Positions 33,408 through 44,254 are shown, counted from the first letter of the stretch. The stretch: DNA of 64,000 nt from Ovis canadensis (GCF_042477335.2 NC_091250.1:133025384-133089383), one strand, 5' to 3'. Numbers and translations: made by a program. The notes: generated by a model not told the origin, from the sequence alone.

Positions 33408-34135
33408 GGACTAAGAAAAAAGGAGAGAAGACACAAATTACTAAAATCAGACACGAAGTACGGAGGCATTCCTACCAATTCAGCAGAAATGAAAAGGATT
33501 AACAGAGTACTGTGAACAGCTGTGCGCCAGCAGGTCGGGTCAGCTGGATGAAATGCGCAAATTCCTAGCGCCAATGGAGAAGTGAGGCGACTGCGACAGT
33601 GATCAACAGTCTCCCAAGAGCCCAAAGCCCTGGGCCCCACGCTTCAGTGGCGGATGCGAGCAAACACTTAAAGAAGCGTTAACACCAAGGCTTCTCAAAT
33701 TCTTCCCCAAACTGAAGAGTGTGAAACAGTTCCTAGCTCACTCCATGAAGCCAGCCTACCAAGGCCAGAGAGACCCTGCAAGAAAACCACAGACCAACGG
33801 TTCTTATGGACATTGAGGCAAAACTCCTCGACAGAATCCAAGCATGCTGGACTCAGCAGCAGAGTAGGAGGACCGCCCTGGGAGCCGGCGCAGCAGTGAT
33901 CGCAGGGCGTGGGCGGCTCTCCGGTTCCTGATCCCGGTGTCAGAGACAGTGCCTTTACTTCGTGCAAAATCAGCTGTGTGTTCATGCTTGGTGCACGGTC
34001 CTGTACGTATTTACTAAGAAGAGTTACGTATAGTTCTAAACAAAGAATGACACAGAAGAGACGCGCATTCAGACAGAGACAGAACCTCCTCAGGAAGGAA
34101 ATGCCGAAGGATGTTTCAGGCTGAGATAAGAGATC
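33408..34135 (+). mobile_element. L1 ORF2 remnant, part 2
   Basis: Continues the L1 interrupted by BovB. The stretch around 33,680-33,840 (for example AATTCTTCCCCAAACTGAAG, CATGAAGCCAGCCTACC, CACAGACCAACGGTTCTTAT) follows L1 ORF2 in order. Stops and indels throughout. Confidence 0.75.
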
Positions 34136-34158
34136 CAAAGCGGAAGATCGGGAACTAA

Positions 34159-34257
34159 GGTGGGGGGGGGCGCGGGGCCGGGGGGGGGGGTGGGGCGCGG
34201 GGCGGGGGGGCGGGGCGCGGGGCGGGGGGCGGGGCGCGGGGCGGGGGGAGGGGGCGC
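34159..34257. repeat. G-rich low-complexity tract (GGGGCGCGGGGC units)
   Basis: About 100 bases that are nearly all G with regular C. Repeats of GGGGCGCGGGGCGGGGGG, with G-runs of 4-11, give strong G-quadruplex potential on the plus strand. Confidence 0.9.
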
Positions 34258-34654
34258 CGTGAGAGGAGAACCTGGGAGTGAGTGTAGAAGAGGCTGTGAT
34301 TCGGCTAAACAGCAGTAGGAAAACAGAATTAAAATACGGGACAACATGTAAATCAAGAAGGGGCAAATGGGGTTAAAATGCTCTGGATAAAATGCCCTTT
34401 AAAGGGTCTGTATTTCTGGTAGGACAGTGAAAGCATCATTAAATATATTTTTTCACTTTTTTTTTTAACGTTCATTCAGGTGTGGTTGACAGGTTAATAC
34501 ACAATTTGATTAATTTTTATATATTTATAGGTGGGAAAATTAATAAAGGGAAACCTCACTAAAATGCAGTCGGGAGGCCAGAAGGGGGCACTCTCTGCAG
34601 TACCACTCAAATCAGTCACTGGAAGAATTCATCAGAGGTCGCCGCAGGAAAACT

Positions 34655-34990
34655 GGGCTTCCCTGGTGGCTCTGCTGGTGAAGAATCCGCCTGCAATGTG
34701 GGAAACCTGGGTTCAATCCCTGGGTTGGGAAGACCCGCTGGAGCAGGGGGAGGCTGCCCACTCCCGTGTTCTCGGTGGCTCAGCTGGTAAAGAATCCGCC
34801 TGCAATGCAGGAGACCCCTGTTCGATTCCTGGGTCGGGAAGATGCCCTGGAGACGGGATAGGCTGCCCACCCCCGTGTCCTGGCCTCTGTATTGCATGTC
34901 TGTCCCAAACTGCAATTCTTTGCTACTCTCCATTCTGTGCAGCCCATGGGGTCGCGGTCAGACGACTGAGTGACTCTCAATTTCAATTTC
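34655..34990 (+). repeat. Bov-A2-type SINE dimer, chimeric 3' end
   Basis: Two heads, TTCCCTGGTGGCTCTGCTGG and CTCGGTGGCTCAGCTGGTAA, each followed by GGAAGACC/GATGCC...GGAG and CTGCCCAC. Normal SINE sequence resumes at CAGCCCATGGGGTCGCGG (34,940). In between, 34,881-34,935 is foreign and resembles DNA at 35,169-35,220. Confidence 0.85.
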
Positions 34991-35464
34991 ACAGGGAAAC
35001 ACGTGCCAGCATCTCCTACAAGGACTCACCACCCCAGCAACTCAGGCAGAAACCGTACTCACTCTGAACTCTCACTTTTCTCCACTGGACTTTGGTTCAG
35101 AACAACCCCTCCCGACATCCACCTTCTCTCTGTGGACTAACGCGCTTCCCCTCCGCTAGACCCGCCTCTGGCCTCTGTATTCCATGTCTGCCCCACGTTG
35201 CAACTCTCCGCTGTTCTCCAACAAACTCAGCTTTGCTGGTGAGATGGCTGTTTTAAGGTCAGCACGCACCTGTGAGGCCGTCACCTCCTGAAGGTGGGAG
35301 CACCCCACGCCACCCCTACCCGAGCACCCTCAGCCTCTTGTTGGTCGCCACCTCCTCTCACTGGCTTCTCCCCCAAAACCACCACCGGTCGGCTTTCTGT
35401 TGCTAGCTTGCATTTTCTACAACTTTATGTAAGTGGAATCATGCCATATATTCCACTTTTTGTC
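34991..35464. other. Possible LTR remnant and unique spacer
   Basis: Includes CTCCAACAAACTCAGCTTTG near 35,216, reminiscent of retroviral LTR R/U5 sequence, but no paired LTR or internal region was identified. Weak call. Confidence 0.3.
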
Positions 35465-35845
35465 TGTTTTTATTTTTATTTTTTGGCGACACCATGCAGC
35501 ATGCAGTATCTTAGTTCCCCCACCAGGGATCACGCCTGCACCCCCTGCGCCCCCACACACCCTGCATCCCGTGCCCCCTGTGCCCTTGCACCTCCTATGC
35601 CCCCTGTGCCCCTGCGCCCCCTGTGCCCCTGCAACCCCTGTGCCCCCTGAACCCCTGGTCCCCTGTGCCCCTGCGCCCCCACGTCCTCTGTGCCCCTGCG
35701 CCCCTGCACCCGTGCCCCCTGCACCCCCTGTGCCCCCTGAACCCCTGGTCCCCTGTGCCCCTGGTCCCCTGCACCCCCTGTGCCCCTGGTCCCCTGCACT
35801 CCTGAGCAGAGTCTTAACCACTGACCGCCAGGGAGGTCCCTTTGT
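35465..35845 (-). repeat. tRNA SINE (reversed) interrupted by an expanded minisatellite
   Basis: The left part reads TTTTTATTTTTATTTTTTGG..., CTTAGTTCCCCCACCAGGGA. The right part reads AGAGTCTTAACCACTGACCG then CCAGGGAGGTCCC, together a complete reversed tRNA SINE. Between them, 35,540-35,800 is a tandem array of CCCCTGTGC/CCCCTGCGC units where the SINE normally has a single CCCCCTGCA. Confidence 0.85.
35540..35800. repeat. Minisatellite of CCCCTG(T/C)GCC-type units
   Basis: About 18-20 units of 11-16 bp, with a higher-order repeat: the segment ending GAACCCCTGGTCCCCTGTGC recurs about 100 bp apart. Confidence 0.9.
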
Positions 35846-36400
35846 CTGACTTCTTTAAATTAGTAAAATTACTTAGAGATTTGTCTGTGTTGTTGGGCTC
35901 ATCAATAGTGCATTCTTTTTATTGGTGAGCAGTGTTCCATTGTTTGGAAAAACCACAATTTGTGCATATGTTTGATGATAAACATTGGGGTAATTTCCAG
36001 CATTTGGCCATTACAAGTAAAGCTGCTCTGAGTATTCACGTACAATTCTTCATACTGACATGTGCTTTCATTTGGGGTTTTTAATATCACTACTTAATAC
36101 CTTTTCATGTTTCCCCTAGCTTCCCAGCTATTTCAGATGGCTGTAAGGCCTTTGATGCCCGTGCGTCTCCCCTTGCCGTCTGTCTTATTCCTGGTTCAGC
36201 TCCCGGTTGAGTTCTTCTTCTTTATTAGGAGCTGTGTGTTCCTGCTTCTTCACTTATGGCCATTTTCATTGGATGCCGGGTATTGTAATGTTCATCATGT
36301 TGGGTCACTGGGATTTGCTTCTCTTTTAACGTTTCTGAGCTTTGCTCTGGAGTGCACGTACGTTACCTGGAAATAACCTGACCCTTTTAGGCGGCACTAG
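35846..36400 (-). mobile_element. Old L1-type 3' sequence, reversed
   Basis: GAGCAGTGTTCCATTGTTTG, then ACATTGGGGTAATTTCCAGC, then TCATTGGATGCCGGGTATTG and TTCTGAGCTTTGCTCTGG resemble reversed 3' ends of ancient L1 elements. Diverged and non-coding. Confidence 0.6.
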
Positions 36401-36417
36401 GAGGGCTCAGAGCATGT

Positions 36418-36632
36418 CTGTGTGTGTCAGTCACTCAGTCGTGTCTGACTCTGTGGCTCCATGGACAGTGGCCTACCAAGCTCCTCTGCCCACGGAACTC
36501 CCCCAGTAAGAATGCTGGTGCGGGCTGCCACTCCCTTCTCCAGGGTATACTCCTCACCCAGGGCCTGAACCCAGGGCTCTTGCACTGCAGGCGTATTCTT
36601 TGCCATCTCAGCCGCCGGGGAAGCTCAGAAAA
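36418..36632 (-). repeat. Bov-A-type SINE, reversed
   Basis: CAGTCACTCAGTCGTGTCTG...AAGAATGCTGGTGCGG...TTCTTTGCCATCTCAGCCGC then GGGGAAGCTC on the plus strand. Confidence 0.85.
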
Positions 36633-37080
36633 CTCCTTGGTCTGGGCCCATCTGACCCTATCACTAAAGCAGCAGCTTTCTGAGCGCTCCGCTCGACGCC
36701 CTGTGGCCGCTGGAGACACAGCCCCTCTCTGGCCCCGCGAGGGCTGTTCGGGGTTGCGCCCGGCCTTGTTCAGTTCACACACTGAGGGCCTTCCAGGACA
36801 CAGGGCAGAGCCGGAGAGCTGAGCCTCTTCTCTCTACGGTCCTGCCCTAGAAGCTCCGGTCCCCGTGGGCCCCCGAGTTCAGAGCGCTGCCTCCTCGAGT
36901 CAGTGGTCTTGGGGTTCCCCCTCCCTGCCCCACAGCCGGAACGTTCCTCCAGGGGCAGGTCGGCCAACCCTGGACCCATCTTGCTGTCTGCCTTCTCCAC
37001 TGTTCTGCAGTGCTTATCTCTACCTGAAAAGCTTCGGTTTGTATTTTGTCCAGTATTTTTAGATGTTTAAAGTAGTCGTA
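36633..37080. other. Short spacer, nothing recognised
   Basis: Moderately GC-rich. No gene or known repeat identified. Confidence 0.5.
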
Positions 37081-37081
37081 G

Positions 37082-37290
37082 GCTGATGCGAAGAGCTGAT
37101 TAATCAGAAAAGACCCTGATACTGGGAAAGACTGAGGGCAGGAGGAGAAGGGGGCAGCAGAGGATGAGATGGTGGATGGCATCACCGACTCGATGGACAC
37201 GGCTGTGGGTGGACTCCGGGAGCTGGTGATGGACAGGGAGGCCTGGCATGCTGCGGTTCACGGGGTCGCAGTCGGACACGACTGCGCCCC
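37082..37290 (+). mobile_element. BovB 3'-end fragment
   Basis: GCTGATGCGAAGAGCTGATT...GACTCGATGGACACGG...GTGATGGACAGGGAGGCC...GTCGGACACGACTGCGC in BovB order. Confidence 0.85.
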
Positions 37291-37679
37291 TGGACGACAA
37301 TAACTGTGTGATTTCCACAACAGGAGGAGGCCAGGTGAACACACGCTGGAGCTGGTGTCACGCATTCTCGACTGTAATAAGCGAAACAGACCCACTGTGC
37401 TTGCCGGGGAAACTACTGGAAAAAAAGGAAGAAACAGTGAATTGCTTCTAAACTCATGTGTGTGATAACATGAATGGTGAGGAGAATCAGCCCAAAGGAA
37501 AACACAAAGGAGAGAACCAATATAGCAGTGATTTTTATTCAACAATAACGGACAAAATGTTCCAGGTGGTAGACAAAGACTGTCACTCGTAAAAAGCGGC
37601 AACGAGAGCAGCACCGCGGCGCGCTTTCCACGTGGGACACGACTGCACCCTAAGGAGGCAGAAAGGGTGGGAGGAAAAG

Positions 37680-37915
37680 AACGGGCGGGGCCTCCCTGGC
37701 GGCCCAGAATCCACCCACCAGCGCTGGGGACACGGGTCTGATCCCTGGCCCGGGAAGAGCCCACCTGTGGCAGGGTCCCCGAGCCTGTCACAACTGCTGA
37801 GCCCGTGCCCCCCAACAAGAGAAGCCGCCCAGCGAGAAGCCCAGCATCGCCACGAAGACCCCGCATAGCCAACAATAAACGAACTAACTAAATTTGTTTT
37901 AAAAAGGATGGATCA
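37680..37915 (+). repeat. CHR-type tRNA SINE
   Basis: Head CCTCCCTGGCGGCCCAG, body AACTGCTGAGCCCGTGCCCC, AACAAGAGAAGCCGCCC and GAAGACCCCGCATAGCC, with a tail of AATAAACGAACTAACTAAAT. It has the full layout of a cetartiodactyl CHR element. Confidence 0.88.
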
Positions 37916-38165
37916 AAGCTATACCACGTAAATACTCTTTAAAAAGCAAGGCTAGGATCACTACGTTAGTATCAGATAAAATGGATTTTAAGGCAAGCAC
38001 AGAAAAGACACAGATGAACCCACTGTGATGGTGGGAGGCTGCCATGCCCCGGGCACCGAGGAGAGCCTGCAGGCAGAGGTCAGGAAGGCTGTGGGTCAGC
38101 ACGGCGCCGCCGAGAACCGCACATAACAGACATCTATAGACGGCATGCTCCAGAGCAACACACGC
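37916..38165 (+). mobile_element. Probable L1 remnant
   Basis: TTAGTATCAGATAAAATGG then TTTTAAGGCAAGCACAG resembles internal L1 sequence. Short and diverged. Confidence 0.5.
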
Positions 38166-38430
38166 TTCCTCCTGGACGTCCCTGCCAGTCCAGGGGTTAA
38201 GAATCCGCCCACCAGTGCGGGGACCACACGTTCCGCCCCTGGTCCCACGTGCCGTGAAGCAGCCAGGCCTGGGCACAGCTGAGAGCTCATCGCCTGCAAC
38301 GAGAGAGGCCGCCACGCTGAGGAGCCGCGCACCGCGGCCCGAGAGGGGCCCCTGCTCCCGCACACAGCTCGGGGAAGCCGGTGCAGCAACGGAGACCCAG
38401 CAGAGCCGGGAGTAAAGAAATGCATAAATA
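38165..38430 (+). repeat. CHR-type tRNA SINE
   Basis: CCAGGGGTTAAGAATCCGCC head, CAACGAGAGAGGCCGCC and AACGGAGACCCAGCAGAGCC, with an A-rich tail ATGCATAAATAAAGG. Confidence 0.85.
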
Positions 38431-38624
38431 AAGGCGCCTTCTTCTCACACTCACTGGGAACACCCGTCAGGACAGGCACTCTGGGCTGAAACATACTCCC
38501 TGACAAACTCAGAGTCACAGAAATCACAGTGTCTGCCCTGAGACCACAGTGCACTGGAAGTGGAAACCAGTGACAGGAAGATAGCTGGAAAATCTCTGAA
38601 CACTCGGAGACTTTAGAATGCATG

Positions 38625-38785
38625 CCTGGAAATTCCCAGGCAGCCCACTAGTTAGGACACTCCCTGCTTTCACCTCCAAGGCCTCAGATTCAATCCCCCA
38701 TCAGGAACCAAGATCCCAGGAGCTGAACCAGAGCCACAAACCACCCCCCGAAAATCGGAAAACAACAGCCACAAGAAAACCTGCA
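38625..38785 (+). repeat. tRNA-derived SINE inside L1
   Basis: AAATTCCCAGGCAGCCCACT, TTCAATCCCCCATCAGGAAC, AACAACAGCCACAAGAAAAC: a diverged plus-strand tRNA SINE. Confidence 0.65.
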
Positions 38786-39130
38786 CGCTTCTAAAAAACA
38801 CATGAATCAAAGAGGAACTCTCGAGAGAAATTAAAAATAATTTGAACTAAATGACTGAATAAAAAGGAAACACAACTGATCAAAATGTGTGGGATTCAGC
38901 AAAAGCAGTGCTTAGAGGGAAATTTATAGCATTGCTTGCCTATATCAGAACAGAAGAGGCTCTGTGGGCAGCCATCTAAGCTTCCACCTTCAGAAACGAG
39001 AAAACGAAGAGCAAGTTAAATCCAAAGTCAGCAGAAGAAAAGAATTTTAAAAAGTTGAGAGCGGAAATTAATGGAATGGGAAAGAGTAGAGATCAGTGTG
39101 ATGAGATAAAACCAGTATTTTATGACGAAA
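38786..39130 (+). mobile_element. L1 ORF2 remnant
   Basis: AAAGCAGTGCTTAGAGGGAA then ATTTATAGCATTGCTTGCC, then AAGCTTCCACCTTCAG and GAAGAGCAAGTTAAATCC follow the well-conserved L1 ORF2 order in sense orientation. No long open frame. Confidence 0.85.
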
Positions 39131-39310
39131 CGGACTTGTTTCCGTTTTCTCGTTGAAGTCTAGCTGATTTACAACGCCGTGTTCATTCCTGCCTCGCAGC
39201 AAACTGATTCAGGACGCTGAACGTCGCTGCCTTTGCTGAGCAGCAGGGCCGTGGTGTCTGCTCGTTCCACTGACATGTATAAAAGCTTACACCTGCTAGC
39301 TGCAGCTTCC
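39131..39310 (-). mobile_element. L1-type 3' UTR fragment, reversed
   Basis: GTCTAGCTGATTTACAACGC then CGTGTTCATTCCTGCC and GCAAACTGATTCAGG match a reversed ruminant L1 3' region. Confidence 0.55.
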
Positions 39311-39359
39311 CATACCCCAGTCTGTTCTCTGTGTCGTGATTCTGGACGAAACAAGAAAT

Positions 39360-39690
39360 ATTTGAACGTAGTTTTTCTGTGCCCGTCTGGGCCCCCTCCC
39401 GCCCCTCGAGTAAGGGCTGAGTGCCTGCCTTCATCAGACCCCAGGAGAGAACCTTTCTTCTTGTCCTCGTGAGGGGGTGCCGCGGCCCACCCTCGCCGGG
39501 TGTGCAGGCCTGGACTGCATGGCCCGTGGCTGAGTCGTCGGACGTACAGCCCTCTGTCTCAACAGCTCACATGCCTCGCTCTGACCTCTGACAGGCAGGC
39601 CTGAGAGCTTCTGAAAGACTGTGTCCCGGGTTAGGATCCTCAGGTTGGTGCCAATAAAAATCTCCCTTTCTTTCTTAGGTCAATTATGGA
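39360..39690 (+). repeat. LTR-like sequence with AATAAA
   Basis: A C-rich region ends in GGTTGGTGCCAATAAAAATC and CCCTTTCTTTCTTAGG, the layout of a retroviral LTR R/U5 with its poly(A) signal at 39,653-39,658. No paired LTR, gag or pol reading frame was seen, so at most a decayed solo LTR of an endogenous retrovirus. Confidence 0.4.
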
Positions 39691-40289
39691 TGAGTCTTCT
39701 GCCAATGCTAGCTTGGGATATCAGAGACAACCCACCCTTCCCAGAGGACAGCTGGAGTTCGCCCCTGTGAAATGGAATATTTCCAGCCACGTCAATAAAC
39801 AAAGACGTCTTGGCCATTAGGGGTTTCGGCCCCCCAAACGTGATTTCTGAGCCCAGGAGAACAGAGCCTGCTATCAGCCAGTGAGCTGCTACCACGAGCT
39901 GCCGCCACTCCCTACAGTGAGCAAGCAACTAAGGACGGATAACCTCAATCGCAGGACGCTGGCCCAGAAGGCCGAGGTGGAAGGAGTGATTTCAGGGAGC
40001 CCAGACGCCTGCATCTGCCCGTACACAGCTGGCGCTGGCGGTAAAGAAAAGAACCCGCCTGCCTAGTGCTGAAAGCTGCCTGTCACCATGTGTGAAACGG
40101 CCAGTGCAAGTTCCATGCGTGAAGCAGAGCACTCAGAGCCAGTTCCCGGGACAACCCAAGGGATGGGGTGGGGAGGGAGGTGGGAGAGGGCTTCAGGATG
40201 GGGGACACGTGCACCCGTGGGCGATTCATGGGGATGTATGGCAAAAACCACCACAATATTGTAAAGTAATTATCCTCCAGTTAAAAGAA
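39691..40289. other. Unassigned sequence between LTR-like blocks
   Basis: The stretch 39,680-40,066 reads partly open on both strands with no family I recognise. It could be the inner part of a decayed retroelement or a pseudogene. The end near 40,170-40,289 resembles the unique flank of a SINE. Confidence 0.3.
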
Positions 40290-40610
40290 AAGAAAAGCAA
40301 CTGCCTGCCGATGCAGGAGACATGAGATGTGGGTTTGATCCCTGGGTTGGGAAGATCTTCTGGGGGAGTAAATGGCAACCCACTCCAGTATTCCCGGGCC
40401 TCCCTGGTGGCTCAGATGGTAAAGAATCTGCCTGCAATGCAGGTGACCTGGGTTCCATCTCTGTTTTGGGAAGATCTCCTGGAGAAGTAAATGGCTACCC
40501 ATTCCAGTAATCTTGCCTGGAGAATTCCATGGACAGAGGAGCCTGACTGGCTACAGTCCCTGGGATCGCAGAGTCAGGCACGACCAGAGCGACCGAGCGC
40601 ACGCATGGAG
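40290..40610 (+). repeat. Bov-A2-type SINE dimer
   Basis: Two monomers (GATGCAGGAGACATGAGATG... and CTCCCTGGTGGCTCAGATGG...), each with GGAGAAGTAAATGGC or GGGGAGTAAATGGCAACC, and a CTTGCCTGGAGAATTCCATG...AGTCAGGCACGACCAGAG end. Confidence 0.88.
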
Positions 40611-40639
40611 ACGCACTAAACGCCCCGGCTTGAGACGCC

Positions 40640-40860
40640 TGGCTTTCCTTAATGACAAAAACCCTTTGCTGTTCAGACTACCGCCGCTTGTTACAAACTT
40701 CTCTCCACCCCATCTGCCTCCTCAGAACTGTTCTCCCAGGATCACTTGAGATGCTGTCTCCCGGGCTTAAAGTCCTAAAAATTCCCACCAAATAAAATGT
40801 AACTCTCAACTTTGGGGTTGTGACTATTTTTGTTTAAGTTGACACCTGACCCTGTGCTCA
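40640..40860 (+). repeat. LTR-like sequence with AATAAA
   Basis: CCCACCAAATAAAATGTAAC, then TCTCAACTTTGGGGTTGTGA and TTTTTGTTTAAGTTGACAC has the poly(A)-to-U5 layout of a ruminant endogenous-retrovirus LTR. Poly(A) signal at 40,791-40,796. The following region to about 41,060 was not assigned, and no open retroviral frame is present. Confidence 0.45.
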
Positions 40861-41184
40861 GGACCACGGGGACCGCGGGGCCCACTGGCTCCTTGGTACC
40901 CCTCGGCTGTTCCGGTGGTCTCTCCTCCTGGCCACCTTCACTGCTCTTAAGGGACGATCCTGACATTTTTATTCAAGCAGTTTCTACTTGACCTGTAGCC
41001 TTTCTGGGCTGGTGCATTTCCTAGTCGGGGACCCAGGAGGACGAGGAAGGAGGCCCAGGGAAACAGGAGTGGCCGGTTTGTTAAGTTTTGCTTAAGTTGG
41101 AAAAAAAAAAGTTGCTAGATGGTCTGAATAAACCCTCTGGTAGTGAAAGGACAGACAGAATTAATTCAGCTCCCAGGAACAGGG

Positions 41185-41325
41185 CGGCCTGGGTTCAATC
41201 CCTGGGTCGGGAAGATCCGCTGGAGAAGGAAAAGGCCATCCACTCCAGGATTCTTGGGCGTCCCTGGTGGCTCAGCTGGTAAAGAATCTGCCTGCAAAGT
41301 GGGAGACTGAACTGAACTGAGGATC
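41185..41325 (+). repeat. Bov-A-type SINE, partial
   Basis: CCTGGGTTCAATCCCTGGGT, CTGGAGAAGGAAAAGGCC, CGTCCCTGGTGGCTCAGCTG, ending in ACTGAACTGAACTGAGG. Confidence 0.8.
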
Positions 41326-41479
41326 CTCTTAGGTTTTTGTAAGTAGATTACCAAGGTCAAAGGCTACTGGTCTGACTGAACTAAACGTAGCTGATATTCA
41401 GAGCCTGGGAGAATTTTTTTTTTTTTTGCCTTCTCCGCTAAGCTGCATGAGGGAAAGTGAAGCATTCCAGCACCGCTTG

Positions 41480-41800
41480 GACAGCAAGACAAAACCAGTC
41501 CATCCTGAAGTAGATCAGCCCTGAGTGTTCACTGGAAGGACTGATGCTGAAGCTGAAGCTCCGATACTTTGACCAGCTGATGCGAAGAGCGACCTTATTG
41601 GGGAAAAAACAGATGCTGGGAAAGACTGCAGGCAAAAGAAGGGGGTGGTAGAGGATGAGACGGTTGGATGGCGTCACTGACTCAATGGACAGAAGTTTGG
41701 GAAACTCAGGGAGATGGTGAAGGGCAGGGAAGCCTGGCGTGCTGCGGCCCATGGGGTCGCAAAGGGCCGGACACGCCCGAGCCACTGAACGATGCAACGT
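41480..41800 (+). mobile_element. BovB 3'-end fragment
   Basis: AACCAGTCCATCCTGAAGTA, ACTGGAAGGACTGATGCTGA, GGATGGCGTCACTGACTC and GGACACGCCCGAGCCACTGA in BovB order. A poly(T) run lies just upstream at 41,414-41,427. Confidence 0.88.
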
Positions 41801-42334
41801 GCCAGCAGGTGGACAGGTATGTCAGCACTTTGGTATCACTTCCCCTGAAGTGGCCACCCCATTCTTTGATGAATTAAAAGAGCTGTCCTTATTTCACACA
41901 TCTAGTCTTTACAGGACTGAGATGAGGCTCCAGAAAGCTCAAAGCTCATCAGCCTTTTTACCGCTCCTCAGACTTCCCTTACTTAGCCTGAGGCTTAAAT
42001 ATATTATATATATATTACATATTAATATTGTGGCCTTCAGGGAACTGAAGTTACTCCTAGAACTTGACTTTTTCCTCCTCTGCTTCTGATATGTCAATGG
42101 CCCACTTGGTCCTCTCCACAAACAGTTATCTGGACCACCTTTTGAAACTGCAAATTTCAGGAAAGTAACTCTTCTCAAAAGAGAGAAACAAAAGTGGGAT
42201 AGGTAACTTGAAACTTGATTTGTCAAGGACAAGACAACGCTTGTATCTTCTCCATGAGTATTAGTGAAAAGACTTTCGCCACCTTAACAGGGGACCTTTG
42301 TTTGCTCTATCGGTCAGAAACCCAATTTGAATCC
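41801..42334. other. AT-richer spacer with ATATAT tract
   Basis: Contains an ATATATTATATATATATTAC-like tract at about 41,999-42,020. No gene recognised. Confidence 0.5.
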
Positions 42335-42465
42335 AACTTCTTTTTTTTTTTTTAGCCACACCATGAGGCTTGCAGGATCTCAGTTCCCAGGCCAGGGACT
42401 GAACCCAGGCCACGGGAGGAAGAGCCTGGAATCCTAACCACTAGGCCGCCAGGGCAACCAGCCTC
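42335..42465 (-). repeat. tRNA-derived SINE, reversed
   Basis: TTTTTTTTTTTTAGCCACAC, CCAGGGACTGAACCCAGGCC, ATCCTAACCACTAGGCCGCC then AGGGCAACC. Confidence 0.82.
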
Positions 42466-42899
42466 TTTTGCCACCGATGGGTTTTGTATTACTGTACCTG
42501 ATTCACGGATGAAATTTGGGGATGCGAAGTGATGCCGAAACTCAGTCTCTGTGAACCAGCACTGCGCTGAATCTTAGAGACGAGAGTTCTAAGTGAAGCA
42601 GGAAAGTTTCATCGCTTTGCTGAGCAGAGAGGGCCACCACCACTAACGCCCTGAGAACTCTGACGGGTGGGGGTGGGGGGCGCGTCATGAGGCAATCTGT
42701 AGTCAAGGGGACACAGGAAGGGTGTGTGTCCAGGAGCCCCACGGGGTCCTGCTTGGTTTCAAAGCTACAGGGTCTCTGTTGGTAGGAATCCATGAGCATG
42801 TGTGTACTGCAGGTATGTGGTCCTGCCAAATTAATTGCTAAGAGAGCTAACTGGCTAAGACTCAAGTGGATTTCAGGATCACATAATCCGGGATTTATC

Positions 42900-42992
42900 T
42901 TCATTCTTGGCTGTCCTAGGTCTCTGTTGCTGCGTGTGGGTTTTCTCTCGTTGCAGTCATTGTGGTGTGCAGGCTTCTCATCACATTGGTGG
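42900..42992 (-). repeat. CHR-type SINE fragment cut by BovB
   Basis: GTTGCAGTCATTGTGGTGTG then CAGGCTTCTCATCAC is the middle of a reversed CHR SINE. It stops where a BovB begins. Confidence 0.6.
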
Positions 42993-44068
42993 TGATTGAG
43001 TCGCTCAGTCATGTCCGACTCTTTGCAACCCCATGAATGGGAGCACGCCAGGCCTCCCTGTCCATCACCAATGCCCGGAGTTCACTCAGACTCATGTCCA
43101 TCGAGTCCGTGATGCCATCCAGCCATCTCATCCTCTGTTGTCCCCTTCTCCTCCTGCCCCCAATCCCTCCCAGCATCAGAGTCTTTTCCAATGAGTCAAC
43201 TCTTCACATGAGGTGGCCAAAGTATTGGAGTTTCAGCTTTAGCATCAGTCCTTCCAAGAACACCCAGGACTGATCTTTAGAATGGACTGGTTGGATCTCT
43301 CCTTGCAGTCCAAGGGACTCTCAAGAGTCTTCTCCAACAGCACAGTTCAAAAGCATCAATTCTTTGGCGCTCAGCTTTTTCCCCCAGTCCAACTCTCACA
43401 TTCATACATGACCACTGGAAAAACCATAGCCTTGACTAGACGGACCTTTGTTGGCAAAGTAACATCTCTGCTTTTGAATATGCTGTCTAGGTTGGTCATA
43501 ACTTTTCTTCCAAGGAGTAAGCGTCTTTTAATTTCATGGCTGCAGTCACCAGTCTGCAGTGATTTTGGAGCGCCAAAAAACAAAGTCTGCCACTGTTTCC
43601 CCATCTAATTCCCATGAAATGATGGAACCAGATGCCATGATCTTCGTTTTCTGAATGTTGAGCCAACTTTTTCACTCTCCTCTTTCACTTTCATCAAGAG
43701 GCTTTTTAGTTCCTCTTCACTTTCTGCCATAAGGGTGGTATCATCTGCATATCTGAGGTTATTGATATTTCTCCCGGCAATCTTGATTCCAGCTTGTGTT
43801 TCTTCCAGCCCAGCATTTCTCATGATGTACTCTGCATAGACGTTAAATAAGCAGGGTGACAATACACAGCCTTGACGTACTCCTTTTCCTATTTGGAACC
43901 AGTCTGTTGTTCCATGTCCAGTTCTAACTGTTGCTTCCTGACCTGCATACAGATTTCTCAAGAGGCAGGTCAGGTGGTCTGGTATTCCCATCTCTTTCAG
44001 AATTTTCCACAGTTTATTGTGATGCACACAGTCAAAGGCTTTGGCATAGTCAATAAAGCAGAACTAGA
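42993..44068 (-). mobile_element. BovB LINE, 5'-truncated
   Basis: Minus-strand frames 44,027-43,605 (with RYADDTT intact) and 43,604-43,371 give the RT core from CVDH-less start to the C-terminus. A short deletion near 43,660 removes part of the LKLNIQK segment and shifts frame. The element ends at the plus-strand GAGTCGCTCAGTCATGTCCG. Non-functional. Confidence 0.92.
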
Positions 44069-44254
44069 AGTCAAATTTTAAGATCTGATGATTCCTGTTA
44101 CAAAATTTGTCAGCAACAAAGATAACTTGAGATGATAAAACTCAAATAGGGCAGGACCCATGCAAACCTTTCTTCTGGTGCTCAGAGGCAGAGTCAAAGC
44201 TTCTAAGTAAATGTCAATGAAGGAAGAGCTTTTAGATGAACTCTTCAGGAGTAA

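Noticed and set aside
39680-40066. Possible small gene or processed pseudogene between two LTR-like blocks
   Set aside because: No family recognised, stops in each frame, and its neighbours are repeat-derived; left as unassigned.
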